Of a stretch of 64,000 bases of DNA, positions 24,297-35,727 are shown in pieces. The stretch spans positions 60,326,001 through 60,390,000 of the forward strand of contig OZ231127.1 in NCBI GenBank assembly GCA_965153355.1, read 5' to 3'. The position numbers were made by a program, and so were the translations under genes. How positions within the stretch are numbered: the first letter of the stretch is position 1; every line of letters begins with the position of its first letter. The notes under the pieces were generated by a model. That model was not told the DNA's origin, did no database searches, and saw nothing but the letters and a program-made list of their open reading frames with translations. The stretch is from Flaccisagitta enflata (Eukaryota > Chaetognatha > Sagittoidea > Aphragmophora).

Positions 24297-26066
24297 GTCA
24301 GTTGTTGTTCTCCTATTTTTGCTGTTACAGGGTATAATATGATTTCACTTATGCCTTAACATTGTTGCGTGTGTTGTAACGATTAATTGGTGAAAGAAAA
24401 AAAGAAAAAAAGATATAAGCAGGAAAAGTCAAAGAACGAATGGCAATTGAAGAGGGATCGAGAGACAAAACAGACGGACAGATGAAAAAATGATAGTCGA
24501 AGAAAGTAAGGATAGAAAAGAAAGAAGAAAAAAAGGAAAAAAGAAGAAAAGTGATTAGAAGAAGAAAAAAAAGCAAAAAGTATATACAAAAAAGTATACG
24601 ATTTACAGATATATCTTTTTGTCCGCGACGGAATATCATTCCGACGCGGACTATAATTCAAGGCGGGTGGGTGTCGTCGTTGTCGTCGTCGTTGTCGTCG
24701 TTGTTGTAACGGATTTTGGAAAATGGATAACTTTTTTATGCTTTGACCGATTTGGTATTCATATCTATGGAAGATACTGATGTTATATGGTTTTTACATC
24801 CATCTGATTTTTGTGATCCGACCAACCCAACCGGCCCAACCAGCCTACCGGCCTAAAAGTGAAAAGCACAATTCTTTGGCATTTTTTTCAACCGATTTAT
24901 TGAAATTTGGTATGAGTCTTAAATGGGGAAGGACTCAACATATGTATATGATTTATATGTATTTATATGCTTATCCTGCCAAATTATCTTAAACACCTAA
25001 TCCACAGCTCATCACCAAAAAGTGAAACTTGGCATAATCTTGTCATTTTTCAAGTAATTTGCTGAAATTTGAGTATGGAGTCTCTAAATGGAAGAACCCA
25101 ACATATGCACACTACATTTTATCCTTTAACAAAACCAGCCTACCACCCAACCAGCCTACCAGCTCTAAAAGTGAATCGGTTTGATGGAGGGAAAAAGGGG
25201 GGGAGGAGGGAGAAGAGGGTGGGAGTAAAGAAAGGCAGCGGGTTTAGATCTTGCTTTTTTTTTTATTCTTTTTTTATCTTGGATGTTCTGACAAGAGGGT
25301 GATGACGTGTAAGCTGTTATCGTATTTCTTTGTCCTAGGAAAAGAGAGATGGTTGAGTTCTGGAGGGACGGTCCCACATGGAGATTTTGTTGTGCTTGTA
25401 ACCTTTTTGTGAGATGAATCCTGAGGCAGGAAAATTAAAAACAGCAAAGGAGAAAGAAATCAGGCACAGAGAGATTGACGTTTGATACTGAGCTGTAGCA
25501 TCGCTGTTGATTATAAGTAGAAACGAAAAATTTTCTAAGGTTGTTTCTTCTAGCATTCTTTTAAAAGAGGACATTTAATTTGAACTATATCAGTTCCTAG
25601 GATATTGTTCTGAATCAAGATGTCTCAAAATAAGTTTATTGTTAAGTTAATCTTTAATCATTAGTGCTTAGTATAGGGATGCACAGGATACTGAATACGG
25701 GCATGTGCATACTGTAGAGTATGCACACTGTCCTGACCCTCAAAAAGGGGCCAGCATAATTGGTTTAAAGTATGAATGGTGAATAGGATATGACAAATCA
25801 ATTTATTATAAGTCGGCGCCGACTATGTCGGCAAAAGTATGGGCATTGCTGAGGTTTATGTTCTAAGAGGTGATTGCCTTGAGACCAAAATGGTCGTATG
25901 TATGAATTTGTATGGTGCAGGTATCTTAATATCATACTGAGAGGAAAATGACTTCTGTGCAAGGTGTACTTCGGGAATTGAGGTAAAAAGGGGAATATGT
26001 GAAGAAGGGTGGGAAAAAAAAATCAAATAAAGGAATGATTAGTAAAACTGTGAGAACCAGACCCTA
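24297..26066. other. no exon recognised; repeats and low complexity
   Basis: Purine-rich 24390-24600; a copy of the dispersed repeat seen at 1120-1480 (inverse orientation, 24800-25170); a GGGGGAGGAGGG tract at 25190-25230; and a perfect 9-bp-arm palindrome GTGCATACT/AGTATGCAC at 25705-25726. No further beta-catenin exon. Confidence 0.6.
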
Positions 26067-26112
26067 ACAAACCTAACCTGACCTGACCTAACCTAACCTG
26101 ACCTAACCCAGC
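26067..26112 (-). repeat. GGTTAGGTCA tandem tail of the LINE
   Basis: On the - strand, about four units of GGTTAGGTCAGGTTAGG lie about 40 bp past the LINE stop codon. CR1-type LINEs often end in short tandem repeats rather than poly(A), so this probably marks the element's 3' end. Confidence 0.65.
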
Positions 26113-26147
26113 TGTAAAACAAGCACATATAAGAAAACATGGATTAA

Positions 26148-29100
26148 TCAGTGATGATGTTTTTTGTCAGAGCAATTTGGATTATTGCAATCAATTTTTT
26201 CATTGTATGAGTCTAGTAGCTTTGCTTTTAGCCTTTTTTTGAAACTATTTTTACTGTCTATGTCCTTGATCTCTTTGGGTAAGTTATTCCAGAGCTGAGG
26301 ACCTTTAAAACAAAAGCTGTTGGTGCTAGTCCTGTATTTTGCAAAAGGTGTGCGAAAATGGTGAGGATCTGAGTGGTGGCTTCTAAGATTTCTGTCAGAG
26401 GACTCCCTATCTAGGGATAGAAGGTCCCTAATGGGCTTGGGTGCTCTTTTATGCATTACATCATGGATAAGAGTTGAGATTTGGTGAGTGTATAGATTTT
26501 CAAGTCCCAATATCCCTAGTTTCTTCATCCTTGGCTCTGTGTGCGATGTGGCATATGATTTACAGACCGTTCTTATTGCTCGTTTTTGTATGGTTACTAT
26601 TCTTTTTTTGTTTTGGTTAGAGCAGCCACCCCATGCAGCCAAACCATACTGTAAGTGGGGCAGTATGAAAGAGTTGTACAGCATTTTGAGGGTATCAGGA
26701 GGTAACAGTTTTCTAACCCTGTTTAGCATTCCATTGTTTCGCGAAATGGTGTTGGCTATTTTAACACAGTGCCTGTCCCAAGACAGGTTGCCATCTATGA
26801 CAATACCAAGAAATGACGCCTCTTCTTCAAATTTTAGCCTGTCACCATCTAGATATATTTCCAATTCTTCATAATTGACATTTTGACTTCTCTTTCTAAA
26901 ATAGACTAGCTTTGTTTTTCCTGTATTCAACTTCAGTTTATTGGATTTAAAGTAATCACTAATACTTGCTAATTCCTCGTTAAGTTTTCTGCAGACAGAG
27001 GAGATGTCTTTTCCTTTGATAAGTAAATTTGAGTCATCAGCATATAGGACAGTTTTTAGTCTTGAAGCCGTGGGCAGATCATTTATGTAAATTAGAAATA
27101 AAAGAGGACCCAGTATGCTACCTTGAGGTACACCTGTGGAAATAGGTAATTTGTCACTTTTCTTGTTATTCCAGTCTACGTATTGTTCTCTACCAGTAAG
27201 ATAAGATCTAAACCAGTCATTAGCAGTACCTCGTATTCCATAATGATTTAGCTTGTCTAACAATATTTCATGATTGATAGTGTCAAAGGCTTTGGAAAGG
27301 TCGCAAAATACACCAATGGCTATTTCATCATTTTCTAGTGCGTGTTCGACTGTTTTAACAAAGTCAAGAGTGGCATGTGTAGTATTGTGACCCTTCCTGA
27401 AACCGTATTGTGAGTCAAAGAGAATTTCGTAGCGCACGAGGAAAGTGAATATTTTGTCGTAAATGAGTCGTTCAAGAATTTTTGAAAAGGAAGATAGTAG
27501 TGAGATTGGGCGGTAGTTTTCATATAGATGCTTACTGCCTTTTTCCTTATAAATAGGAATGACTCTAGCCAGCTTGCTATTAGTTGGACAAATTCCCTTC
27601 TCTATTGAGCAGTTAACTAGGTGAGCTAGAACTGGAGCCAAAATATTTGAGTCTTCCAACACAATGCATTGCTTGAAGCCTGTTGGGTCAATACTACTTT
27701 TTGCGTTCAAATTCCTACATGCATCAAGGACGTCATTAGTAGATACAGCGCTAAGAAAAATGGATTGTTCATTCCTTTGTCTACTCTTATTCAGGTAGTG
27801 GCGTGATTCAAATCTAGGGTTCCCTACATTTTCATTAGTTTCTTTGCCAATATTTGCATAGTAGTGATTAAAGTTGTTAGCATTGGTCTGTGGGTCATTT
27901 ATCCATTGTCCCTGATAAAGGAAATCTGTTGTGATTTCAGTTTTATTGTTCTTTTTGTTTATGGCATTTTTTATAATTTTCCAGTGTTTTTTAATATCTC
28001 CTATGCTGTCCTGGACTTGTTTCTGAATATAGCTGCGTTGAGCCTTTCGTATCTTTTTTACAATATCATTGCGGATCTTCTTGTAATCATTTCGTCTATC
28101 TTTAATTTTTGATAGTCTATCTCTGCGCCTTATGTCGGAAAGAATCTCATCAGTCATCCAGGGCTCATGTCTGAATCGTTTTGAGTTGTGCTTGACACAT
28201 TTTGTAGTTATGTTGGAGTGATAGTGATGGCCGTAAACTGAGATAACATTATCATAAACAGTGTTTGGATCAGTGTCAGATAAAACATGATGCCAGTCAT
28301 GCATCATTAGCCCTTCCTTTCGTTTTTTGTGTCCTTCTGAAGTAAAGAAAGATATGATAGTGGCGGGCCTCTGTTGTTTTTTTGGTGCTCTAGCCTTCAA
28401 TACAGTGAAAACTGGTTTATGGTCTGTATATCCGCAGCTTCCTGCTAACTCTGTATCAATTATACCACTTACAATGGTAATGGGATTATTCCGGGTAAAT
28501 ATATGATCAATTAGGGTTGCTGACTGATTTTTTATTCTGGTTGGTCGGACAATCCTTGGGAGAATTTGATGATTTATCATTAAGTCAAGGTATCTAGAAG
28601 TTGGTAGGTGGTTTTCATACTTAAGCAAGTCTAAGTTCATATCGCCTGCAATAACTAATTCATTTTTTGCTTTATCAATGGTGTTTAGTAATCGTTCCAT
28701 GCAATGTTCAAAGTGGTCAAGGTTAGCACTATTTGGCTGCCTGTATATAGCAACAATCAAAAGATCTTTCATTCGTCCGTGTTCGTTAGTGCTAATGGTT
28801 TCAGGGATTCTGATAACAATGTTTTCAAATTGCTCCTCAGTATAACCTACTTTCTTACTGATGATCTCACATATTTTTGCCTCAGATTTTATGTCGTCAC
28901 TAACTAGGATTCCTACGCCTCCACCTCTCTTATTTTTCCTGCCCTTATGAAAAAATCGGTATCCTGTTACAATGTTAGCCAAAGCGCTGTCATCCAATCC
29001 ATGGTTGGTGGTATCAGCTATGTGTGTCTCTACTAAAACAATAATGTCTGGTTTTTTGCCACTTGTGGATATGTTTGTTACAAATCTCTTGAGAGAGTTA

Positions 29101-29330
29101 AGTTTTGAGAGTAAGTTAGCAATGTTAAAAGACAAGATTGTCAAGTTTGTGGAGTCGGATATATTCGTATTTTTACAAAATTCGATAAATTCCGTTTCAG
29201 TGAAATATTGATTGTCATGTAGTGAGACAATGTTGTTTTCATCATCCTCATCTTCATGTTGGTAAAGTGTGCAGAGGTTTTTAGTTGCGTCTGTCAGAAC
29301 ATCTTGAGTTGAAAGCTCATCATTTGACAT
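26148..29330 (-). mobile_element. LINE with intact 1060-codon endonuclease/RT ORF
   Basis: True ATG start (MSNDELSTQ...) at 29330. An apurinic-type endonuclease domain comes first: LSFNIANLLSKLNSLK (about residue 66), VETHI, GDMNLDL (about 228) and YTDHKPVF (about 300). The reverse transcriptase follows: NYRPISLLSSFSKILERLI, QYGFRKGHNTTHA, CDLSKAFDTINH, GVPQGSILGPLLF and YADDSNL (about 763, catalytic). The C-terminal tail has a CNNPNC motif. No stop or frameshift interrupts it, which suggests a recent, possibly mobilisable copy. The 3' UTR is about 40-80 bp and ends in GGTTAGGTCA repeats. No ORF1 is recognised upstream. Clade looks CR1/Jockey-like; the LINE at 15258 is a more decayed relative. 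Confidence 0.92.
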
Positions 29331-30140
29331 GTGCTATCAAATTAGGAGAAGATAGAAAAAATAATCAGAAATTAACCAAAATGGAGAGACATGAAGGCTC
29401 AGGCTTTTTTCTAATTCTTAGCCTACAGTTTTCATTATATCATCATGTGTACAGGCGTGAGAAGCTAAGGGTCTATAACTACGTCCCAGTGCAGGCTAGA
29501 TACTAGATTTGACGTAGGCATGGATATCATTTAGCGAAGCATATACAGAGTAGGATGCTGTTTAAATTCTCACCTGGTGTATCAGTCTGATGTTCAGACT
29601 TAAAACTCTATGAGATGGAGACGGCAAGGTGAGGGTTGAAGAGGGCAGATGATGTAGTTGAAGGTCGTAGGGTAATATTTTGTTGCGTAATTGTAGCATA
29701 GCGAACGTTTCATGAGACACACGTGGACCTGTTTGAAGTGAGTAAAAGAAAGGGGGGATGACAAGAATGGATAGTAAATGAATGTAGAAGAGGAATTTTT
29801 AACATTCTATACTCTAGGTGCCAAGAGAAAGGTGTTTTAAGCCCAAGCTAAGTAGTGTTTAAAAAAGGGTTAGTTTGCAATATGCTTATGAAAATCATCT
29901 GCAAATGTAAATCAAGAAATTGAAAATGAATAGTCATCTGGGAAGAGGTTGTAGATCCATGGCCGGGGACTTCAGTTGTGGTTGATGGACGTCGTTAAAG
30001 AATGTTGCTGAAGAACGAGCATCACTTGACAGTAAGAATGTTGTTGATGAACAATGTATGTAGTAATCATAGCTTCTCCCGCGATTACGTCGTTGGTACG
30101 GCGTTTTTACTTGATCATGTTCTTTTTATTTAACCAAAGC
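29331..30140 (-). other. probable 5' region of the LINE
   Basis: No long frame. Position and orientation suggest the LINE 5' UTR, but its 5' boundary cannot be set without other copies. Confidence 0.35.
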
Positions 30141-31800
30141 CTTCCATGTCAGAGAGTTTATTCACACATTGTGTAGCGGGATATTAGTTCTTTTTCCTTT
30201 TTCTCTTTGTTTTTTTTTCTTTCTTTCTTATGTAAACAATTATAATTAGGTGGATAGCTTTGTAAAGTCGTTTTTTTTAGTCTGTTTTGCGAGCTTACAA
30301 ATCCAAACTGCTGCCGCTGCGAGGGTCTCCGTATCCCTCTCCCATAGGGAGACACGGGAAAAACGCACAAAAATACTTCAGCAGCTGTAAAAAAGTCAAT
30401 GCAGGCCAGCTGCGAGCCGAGAGGTGAGGAAATTCGCCGAAAAATAATAAAAATCAGGAACTCCGTGTTGCTCCGATCGAGATCAATGAATAGACGAATC
30501 AATGAATAAACGGATTGAGCTAGAAATACCTTATTGGTCTCAAATTAAAGCAAATTAACCATAGTTTTAAGAAGTACAAAGAAGGGAATATTTCTTCAAT
30601 GGTATATCACATCAGGCATGAAAAAAATTGGTGTCTTGACAAAAATTTTGATCAAAAGTTGATTCACAGTTCACAAATCGATCTGAAACATCAAATGAGC
30701 ATTTCAACTCAAGCTGTCCCAAAAACTGCTTCAAAATACCTTCCATTTGGGACCAATCTAGTATCTGTAGCTCAATTCGTTCAGAAATGAGAGCAATTTA
30801 AAGAGAAACTGTCCAAATGACAAATGTTTGTAAAGAAACAATTTGGATATGATGACATCTACTTCCGTGCTTGTTCCGTGGACCAAATTTTTGTGAAAAA
30901 ATCCTGGAAGTCACATATCAAAAAATGCATTAACACTATCTTTCAGGAACTTTTTTCAGAATTCAATTATCTCTATTACTTTTTGAGCTATGCCGTCATG
31001 TAATGTTGCATTCGAAAAAAAACATACTGTATTAGCGTATTGAACGTTCGTCCGCAACCGTCGCTCTCTCTCTCTTCCTTTTTCATTCTATAGGAAATTC
31101 CGTAGCAAATTTATCTTGAGCAATGTTTCTTCAGAAAATTTGTCCAAACATAGATATTTTAGCGGAAAAATCGAAATGTGCTACCATGGCAATCGACACC
31201 CATCGGCAATAAAGTATCCATTTATTAGTTTCAATTCCAATTATCAATCTCTTAGGCTTTTTGTCTTCCTTATGTCATATCCAGACCTGATTTTAGAGCG
31301 AGCCCGCGAGCCCGATGCTCTCCATTTTGCTCTTGGGCTCTCATGTTTTGCAAGCTCTGAGCCCGGCAGGCTCTGTGTCATAGGGATGGATTCAAAGCGC
31401 TCATACTGATTGAGTAAAACATTAGAAAAATCATCAAGTTTAGGGTCGTTTTTCGATTTTTTCACAAATTGAATCCTCTTTGTAGTGATCATTTTATCAT
31501 TACATCATATAATCAGTAGCTGCTACAACAAATCTAGGCTGATATGATTGTAACATTTGGCATGACATTTTCACCGGGCTCATGGTTTTCCTTTCGGGCT
31601 TGGTCAAATTGTGGGGAGCGAGCCCGACTATAAGTGGTAAATTGCTCCTTGAAAGATTTGCCCCTTATTTCAACAAAACAAACAACTGCTTATTCAGTGT
31701 AAACGTCTATTAGACGTCGTATATTATTTCATATACAATCACGTAGATGACATTTCCATCCGTGGTGAACGCGGCCATGTTTATTCTTCCCCCCCCCCTT
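30141..31800. other. no gene recognised
   Basis: Includes the dispersed box GACCAATCTAGTATCTGTAG near 30750 (see 2905) and a GAGCCCG-rich imperfectly inverted stretch at 31295-31390 that recurs near 31575-31630. No coding exon. Confidence 0.5.
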
Positions 31801-31819
31801 CCTCCCCCCCCCCCTCCAC

Positions 31820-32001
31820 AGCAGCTATCATCCAAGCAAGGAAAAGGAAAAGGGAGAAAAAAGACGAATCTTTTGAAACTGTCAACCTCGCACCTCGAAA
31901 GGTCAACCGATACCGGTCTCACCGCTCTCGGTTGGCACCTGACTATGGCCACCCGCCAACGACCCTTCAGCACCTGACCGGCAACAACCAACACCTGCCA
32001 G
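31820..32001 (+). CDS. possible exon, unknown gene
   Basis: A strong C-rich tract ends in TCCACAG at 31819; an open frame (AAIIQARKRKREKKDE..., then HPPTTLQHLTG) runs to CTGCCAG|GTCAAA near 32001. Composition is basic then polar and gives no family match. The splice context is the main support. A (CCGCAG)n tract follows at 32077-32155, encoding Pro-Gln repeats if read through. It could belong to the + strand EF-hand gene far downstream, but nothing shows that. Confidence 0.25.
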
Positions 32002-32259
32002 GTCAAACCCGCGTCACCAATTCCAATCTCAAATTGGAGATTTGTTTATCACAAACGGCTGGAAAACGCGACCGAGCGCACACACAACCGCAGCCGACGC
32101 CGCCGCCGCAGCCGCAGCCGCCGCAGCCGCAGCCGCCGCAGCCGCAGCCGCCGCCATCCTTGGGCCTTGGCGCTACCAATGCCGATACCGCCAATACCGC
32201 CACTGCACACATTGCCAACCTGTGGCGTTATCTGACAGATACTTGATTTGATTCAAATA

Positions 32260-32600
32260 ACAACATTAACAATAACAAAGATAATGACAACAACAACGAC
32301 AACGGAAAGGACGACAACGGCGACAAAGGCGATGATGGTGATGAAGGCGATGATGGCGATGATGGCGACGATGGCGACGATGGCAATGATGGCGATAATG
32401 GCGATGATGGCAACGATGGCAATGATGGCGATGATGGCGATGATGGCGATGATGGCGATGATGGCGACGATGGCGATGATGGCGACAATGGCGACGATGG
32501 TGATAATGGCGACGATGGCGACGATGGTGATAATGGCAACGATGGCGACGATGGTGATAATGGCAACGATGGCGATCTCAGACTACTCTCAGATTACTAA
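32260..32600 (+). repeat. GATGGCGAT/C 9-bp minisatellite (Gly-Asp-Asp coding-like)
   Basis: About 28 units of a 9-bp repeat. On + it is open without an ATG and reads Gly at every third residue with Asp/Asn between; on - it reads Ser-Pro-Ser. I treat it as a minisatellite. Confidence 0.8.
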
Positions 32601-32601
32601 C

Positions 32602-32721
32602 AGATTATATGGGAATACCCTCAGACTACGCCACAGGTTGGCCATGAGTCCGCCGCTGCCGCCGCCACAGCCGGTGTGGTCGCCGTGGAAACCAAGACCA
32701 TGCGGCTTTTTTGGGGCTTAG
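32602..32721 (+). CDS. possible exon, unknown gene
   Basis: CAGATTACTAACAG is a plausible branch point plus acceptor at 32597-32601, and CTTAGAG|GTAAAG is a good donor. The frame IIWEYPQTTPQVGHES... then an Ala run and ETKTMRLFWGLE is open throughout. No family is recognised. Confidence 0.2.
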   Translation, partial: RLYGNTLRLRHRLAMSPPLPPPQPVWSPWKPRPCGFFGA

Positions 32722-32754
32722 AGGTAAAGAAGAGATTTCCTTGCATTTACTTTC

Positions 32755-32888
32755 TCTCTCTCTCTCTTTTTTTTTATCACGGGTCGATATTTGGGTGAGG
32801 CATTTTGGAAGGAAAATGGCGTGAGAGTGGACGAGAAAGAGAGAGAGAGAGAGAGTGAGTGAGTGAGTGAGTGAGTGAGTGAGTGAGT

Positions 32889-32964
<76 letters not shown>

Positions 32965-33010
32965 GTGAGTGAGTGAGTGAGTGAGTGAGAGAGAGAGAGA
33001 GAGAGAGATG
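32755..33010. repeat. (GA)n/(GAGT)n compound microsatellite
   Basis: GAGT units (32853-32893, 32960-32990) bracket GA units. 33010-33425 holds no gene. Confidence 0.95.
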
Positions 33011-33424
33011 GGCAGTCAGACACGCACGCTCACACAAATATACAAAGAAATTGACTTTGTATATCCAGCAAGACAATTAAGAAAAAAAGTTACAGAGCAA
33101 ATGAAGAGGAAATGCGAGGGTATAAACTAGAAAGACAAAGACATAGACAGATAACTTCAGGGACAGAAACAGAGAAAAAAAAGAGGGAGAAATAAGAGAT
33201 TGATACCACAAATCAGAAAATGGAAAGAATGAGCCGTGTTAGAATGAGACGGAGTGATATGTATCGGCCGGGCATAAATAAAAGATGAGAAAACTGTGAT
33301 ACAAGAGGCGTTTGAATCGAGTTTCAGACCCATTGAGGATCTATCACGCCGCCTCGCGGCTCGTACGTCAAACCAAACTCAAGTGAACAATGACGAGAGT
33401 AATCGGAGGAAGAACCGAGGATTG

Positions 33425-33479
33425 TGAAGGATAGGGAAAAGAAAGAAAGAAAGGTAGAAAGAAAGAAAGAAAGAAAGGT

Positions 33480-33545
<66 letters not shown>

Positions 33546-33600
33546 GAGGAAAGAAAGTAAGAAAGAAAAAAAGAAAGAAAAAGAAACTAGGACGGTGAGA
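33425..33600. repeat. (GAAA)n microsatellite
   Basis: GAAA/GGTAGAAA tetranucleotides. Confidence 0.95.
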
Positions 33601-33657
33601 AACGAAGCGAGTAAAAGTGAAAGAAGAAACGAAAAGAAGAAAAAGAGAAAAAGTAAA

Positions 33658-34421
33658 AACAAGGCCGGATACACGGCCACCAGTTGCGGACGGGTGGGCA
33701 GGGGCGGAAATGCGCGTTTTCCCACTTTTCAACTCGAGCGTGACGGACCAACCGACGGACCGACCGACGGACGGACAAAGCCTCTTATGTCAGGGTGCAA
33801 ACGAAGACAAAATTTGACTTTCAATCACAATAAATTGCTATATATAGTTATCCTAGTTAGTGACAGGTTTTGAAATAAAAAATTTTGTATTCCTGATTTC
33901 TTTAAGAATATAAAAAAATGATAACAATATAAAAAATTTCTATTATATGTTTGCAAAGTCCAAACTTATTCAATAAAACCGGAAAATTTCTCCCAAAAAT
34001 GAGAGGAAAAGTTCACAAAGTTGTTGGGTAAAATTATAATTCTGCTTCTGAATGAAAAATTTTGCATTTCCAAACATATGGCCCTCATCTCATGAGTCTT
34101 TAGAAAGACGCCATGTTTTTGGAAATGACAATTTTTGAATCTCTATGCAAAGTTATTTTTAAGACATGTCAGATTGTAAGGTAAAATTTTCCTTGAAAAC
34201 TTCTTTTTTTTTGACGTTTATCCCTACATTTCACAGTTACTTTGGACACAAAAATTGTTTTTAATGCAAAAATAGTCTAACAACAAACTTATTATTATTT
34301 TTCATTAAAAGAATGTACAAATTTACAACATCTATAATATTGCTAAAAAGACATTTTGACTGATCAAATTTTGTCTTTGATTGCACTCCGACTTATAAAG
34401 TTGCGTGTCCGCAACTAAAAA
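33658..34421 (+). mobile_element. hairpin-tailed repeat, AGTTGCGGAC subtype, split by a MITE
   Basis: Head AACAAGGCCGGATACACGGC, 5' motif AGTTGCGGAC (33682-33691), GGTGGGCAGGGGCGG, ACTCGAGCGTGACGG, GACC/GACG core, then CTCTTAT at 33783-33788. The rest, TTATAAAG and hairpin AGTTGCGTGTCCGCAACT plus AAAAA, resumes at 34393-34421. Right arm and 5' motif match exactly (10 nt). The interruption is MITE family 2 at 33789-34392. Confidence 0.85.
33789..34392. mobile_element. MITE family 2, copy A (604 bp, TTAT target duplication)
   Basis: Left terminus GTCAGGGTGCAAACGAAGAC and right terminus GTCTTTGATTGCACTCCGAC are inverted repeats of about 28 bp. The host repeat has TTAT on both sides (33785-33788 and 34393-34396); uninterrupted relatives (for example 11160-11168) carry a single CTTATAAAG. 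No ORF. A TTAA-like 4-bp duplication suggests a piggyBac-type origin, which is inference. Confidence 0.85.
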
Positions 34422-34717
34422 GACAGATAAACAGGGGAAGGATGAGGTGAGAGAAAAAAGACTAACGAGCAGAAACATAAATGGGCAGGAAAAGGCAGGA
34501 CGGCAGCAGCAGCTAGTAGGATGACAGGGAATGAATTAAACTAGAGTTTTGACACACACACACAAAAAGAAAAAAAAAAGCTTCATCCATTCTGAAAGCT
34601 CTCAGTCTAACTTTTGTCTCTCATTCTCTGTGGCGCACTTCATCTTTTTTCTCAATGAGTCAATCTTTTTCTCTTTCTTTCTCTCTTTGTCTCTCTTTGT
34701 CTCACTCTTTGCCTCTC

Positions 34718-34943
<226 letters not shown>

Positions 34944-34963
34944 AATTTTTACCTAATTGAACA

Positions 34964-35096
34964 GGCAAGGAATGGAGTCTGGGAATCATGGAAGCGTAGG
35001 AGGAGGGTCCCACGTCATAGGAGGAGATCGAGCGTCCATTTTTGGCGCCGGAAGTCACGCCGGAAACGCCGGAAACGCCGGAAACGCCGGGATCCA
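34964..35096 (+). CDS. possible Gly-rich exon, unknown gene
   Basis: Acceptor-like ACCTAATTGAACAG precedes it and GATCCAC|GTGAGA is a consensus donor. The frame (QGMESGNHGSVGGGSHV...) is open and includes three GNA tandem triplets. The same stretch reads Arg-rich in another frame. No family is recognised; the splice signals and GC-rich island nature are the support. Confidence 0.25.
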
Positions 35097-35156
35097 CGTG
35101 AGAAGCTTCGGCTATCGGCCACACGGCGCCGCTACCGGCTCTGTTGAGGACAGTGG

Positions 35157-35158
35157 GA

Positions 35159-35252
<94 letters not shown>

Positions 35253-35255
35253 TAC
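35157..35255. repeat. (GA)n microsatellite
   Basis: GA dinucleotides with rare AAAG interruptions. 35256-35518 has no gene. Confidence 0.95.
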
Positions 35256-35518
35256 AGATGGAGATAGGAGCGGACAGGGAGAGCATCGCGTGTACGTGTA
35301 TGCAGGTGCGGGCATAATCAACATTGTTTTATTTCCGCGTGAAAAAAATCATTTTTTTAGTAAAAAAGGAAGAGTAAAAGAAAGAGAAGAAAAAAACAAG
35401 TAAATAAACAAACAAAATTACTCAGAAAAAAACAATCAGTCGAGGTTAAGAATGACACGAGAAGTATAGAAACAATCATACAAATACAAATACAAAACGA
35501 GGCGATGGGGAATATTGA

Positions 35519-35727
35519 ACAAGGCCGGATACACGTCCACCCAAGTCGCGTGCGAATAGGCAGGGCAATGATGAAAAGGCTTACCATGCACTTGGGCAGT
35601 AGCAGTAATGCAAAGACCATCCGTAAACGTCAAAAAAACAAAGTGTTACCAACCAACCAACAGACCATTTGACAGACCGACCGACGGATATAGCGGGTTA
35701 TAGAGTCGCATGCACGCGACTAAAAAA
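35519..35727 (+). mobile_element. hairpin-tailed repeat, AGTCGCGTGC subtype
   Basis: Head AACAAGGCCGGATACACG, 5' motif AGTCGCGTGC, CTTGGGCAGTAGCAGTAATG box, GACCGACCGACGG core, TAGCGGGTTATAGAG and hairpin AGTCGCATGCACGCGACT (35704-35721), AAAAAA. The right arm matches the 5' motif exactly; the left arm has one mismatch (A for G), so the long-range pairing is better than the local one here. Confidence 0.8.

Noticed and set aside
32260-32600. Collagen-like Gly-X-Y protein
   Set aside because: Gly-Asp-Asp periodicity comes from a 9-bp minisatellite; Pro is absent, and there is no ATG and no confirmed splice sites.
33658-34421. Reading the hairpin-tailed repeats as ordinary tRNA-derived SINEs
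   Set aside because: No A/B box pair is seen in the conserved head, no poly(A) tail beyond AAAAA, and the tandem-array copy at 4616 shows no target-site duplication.
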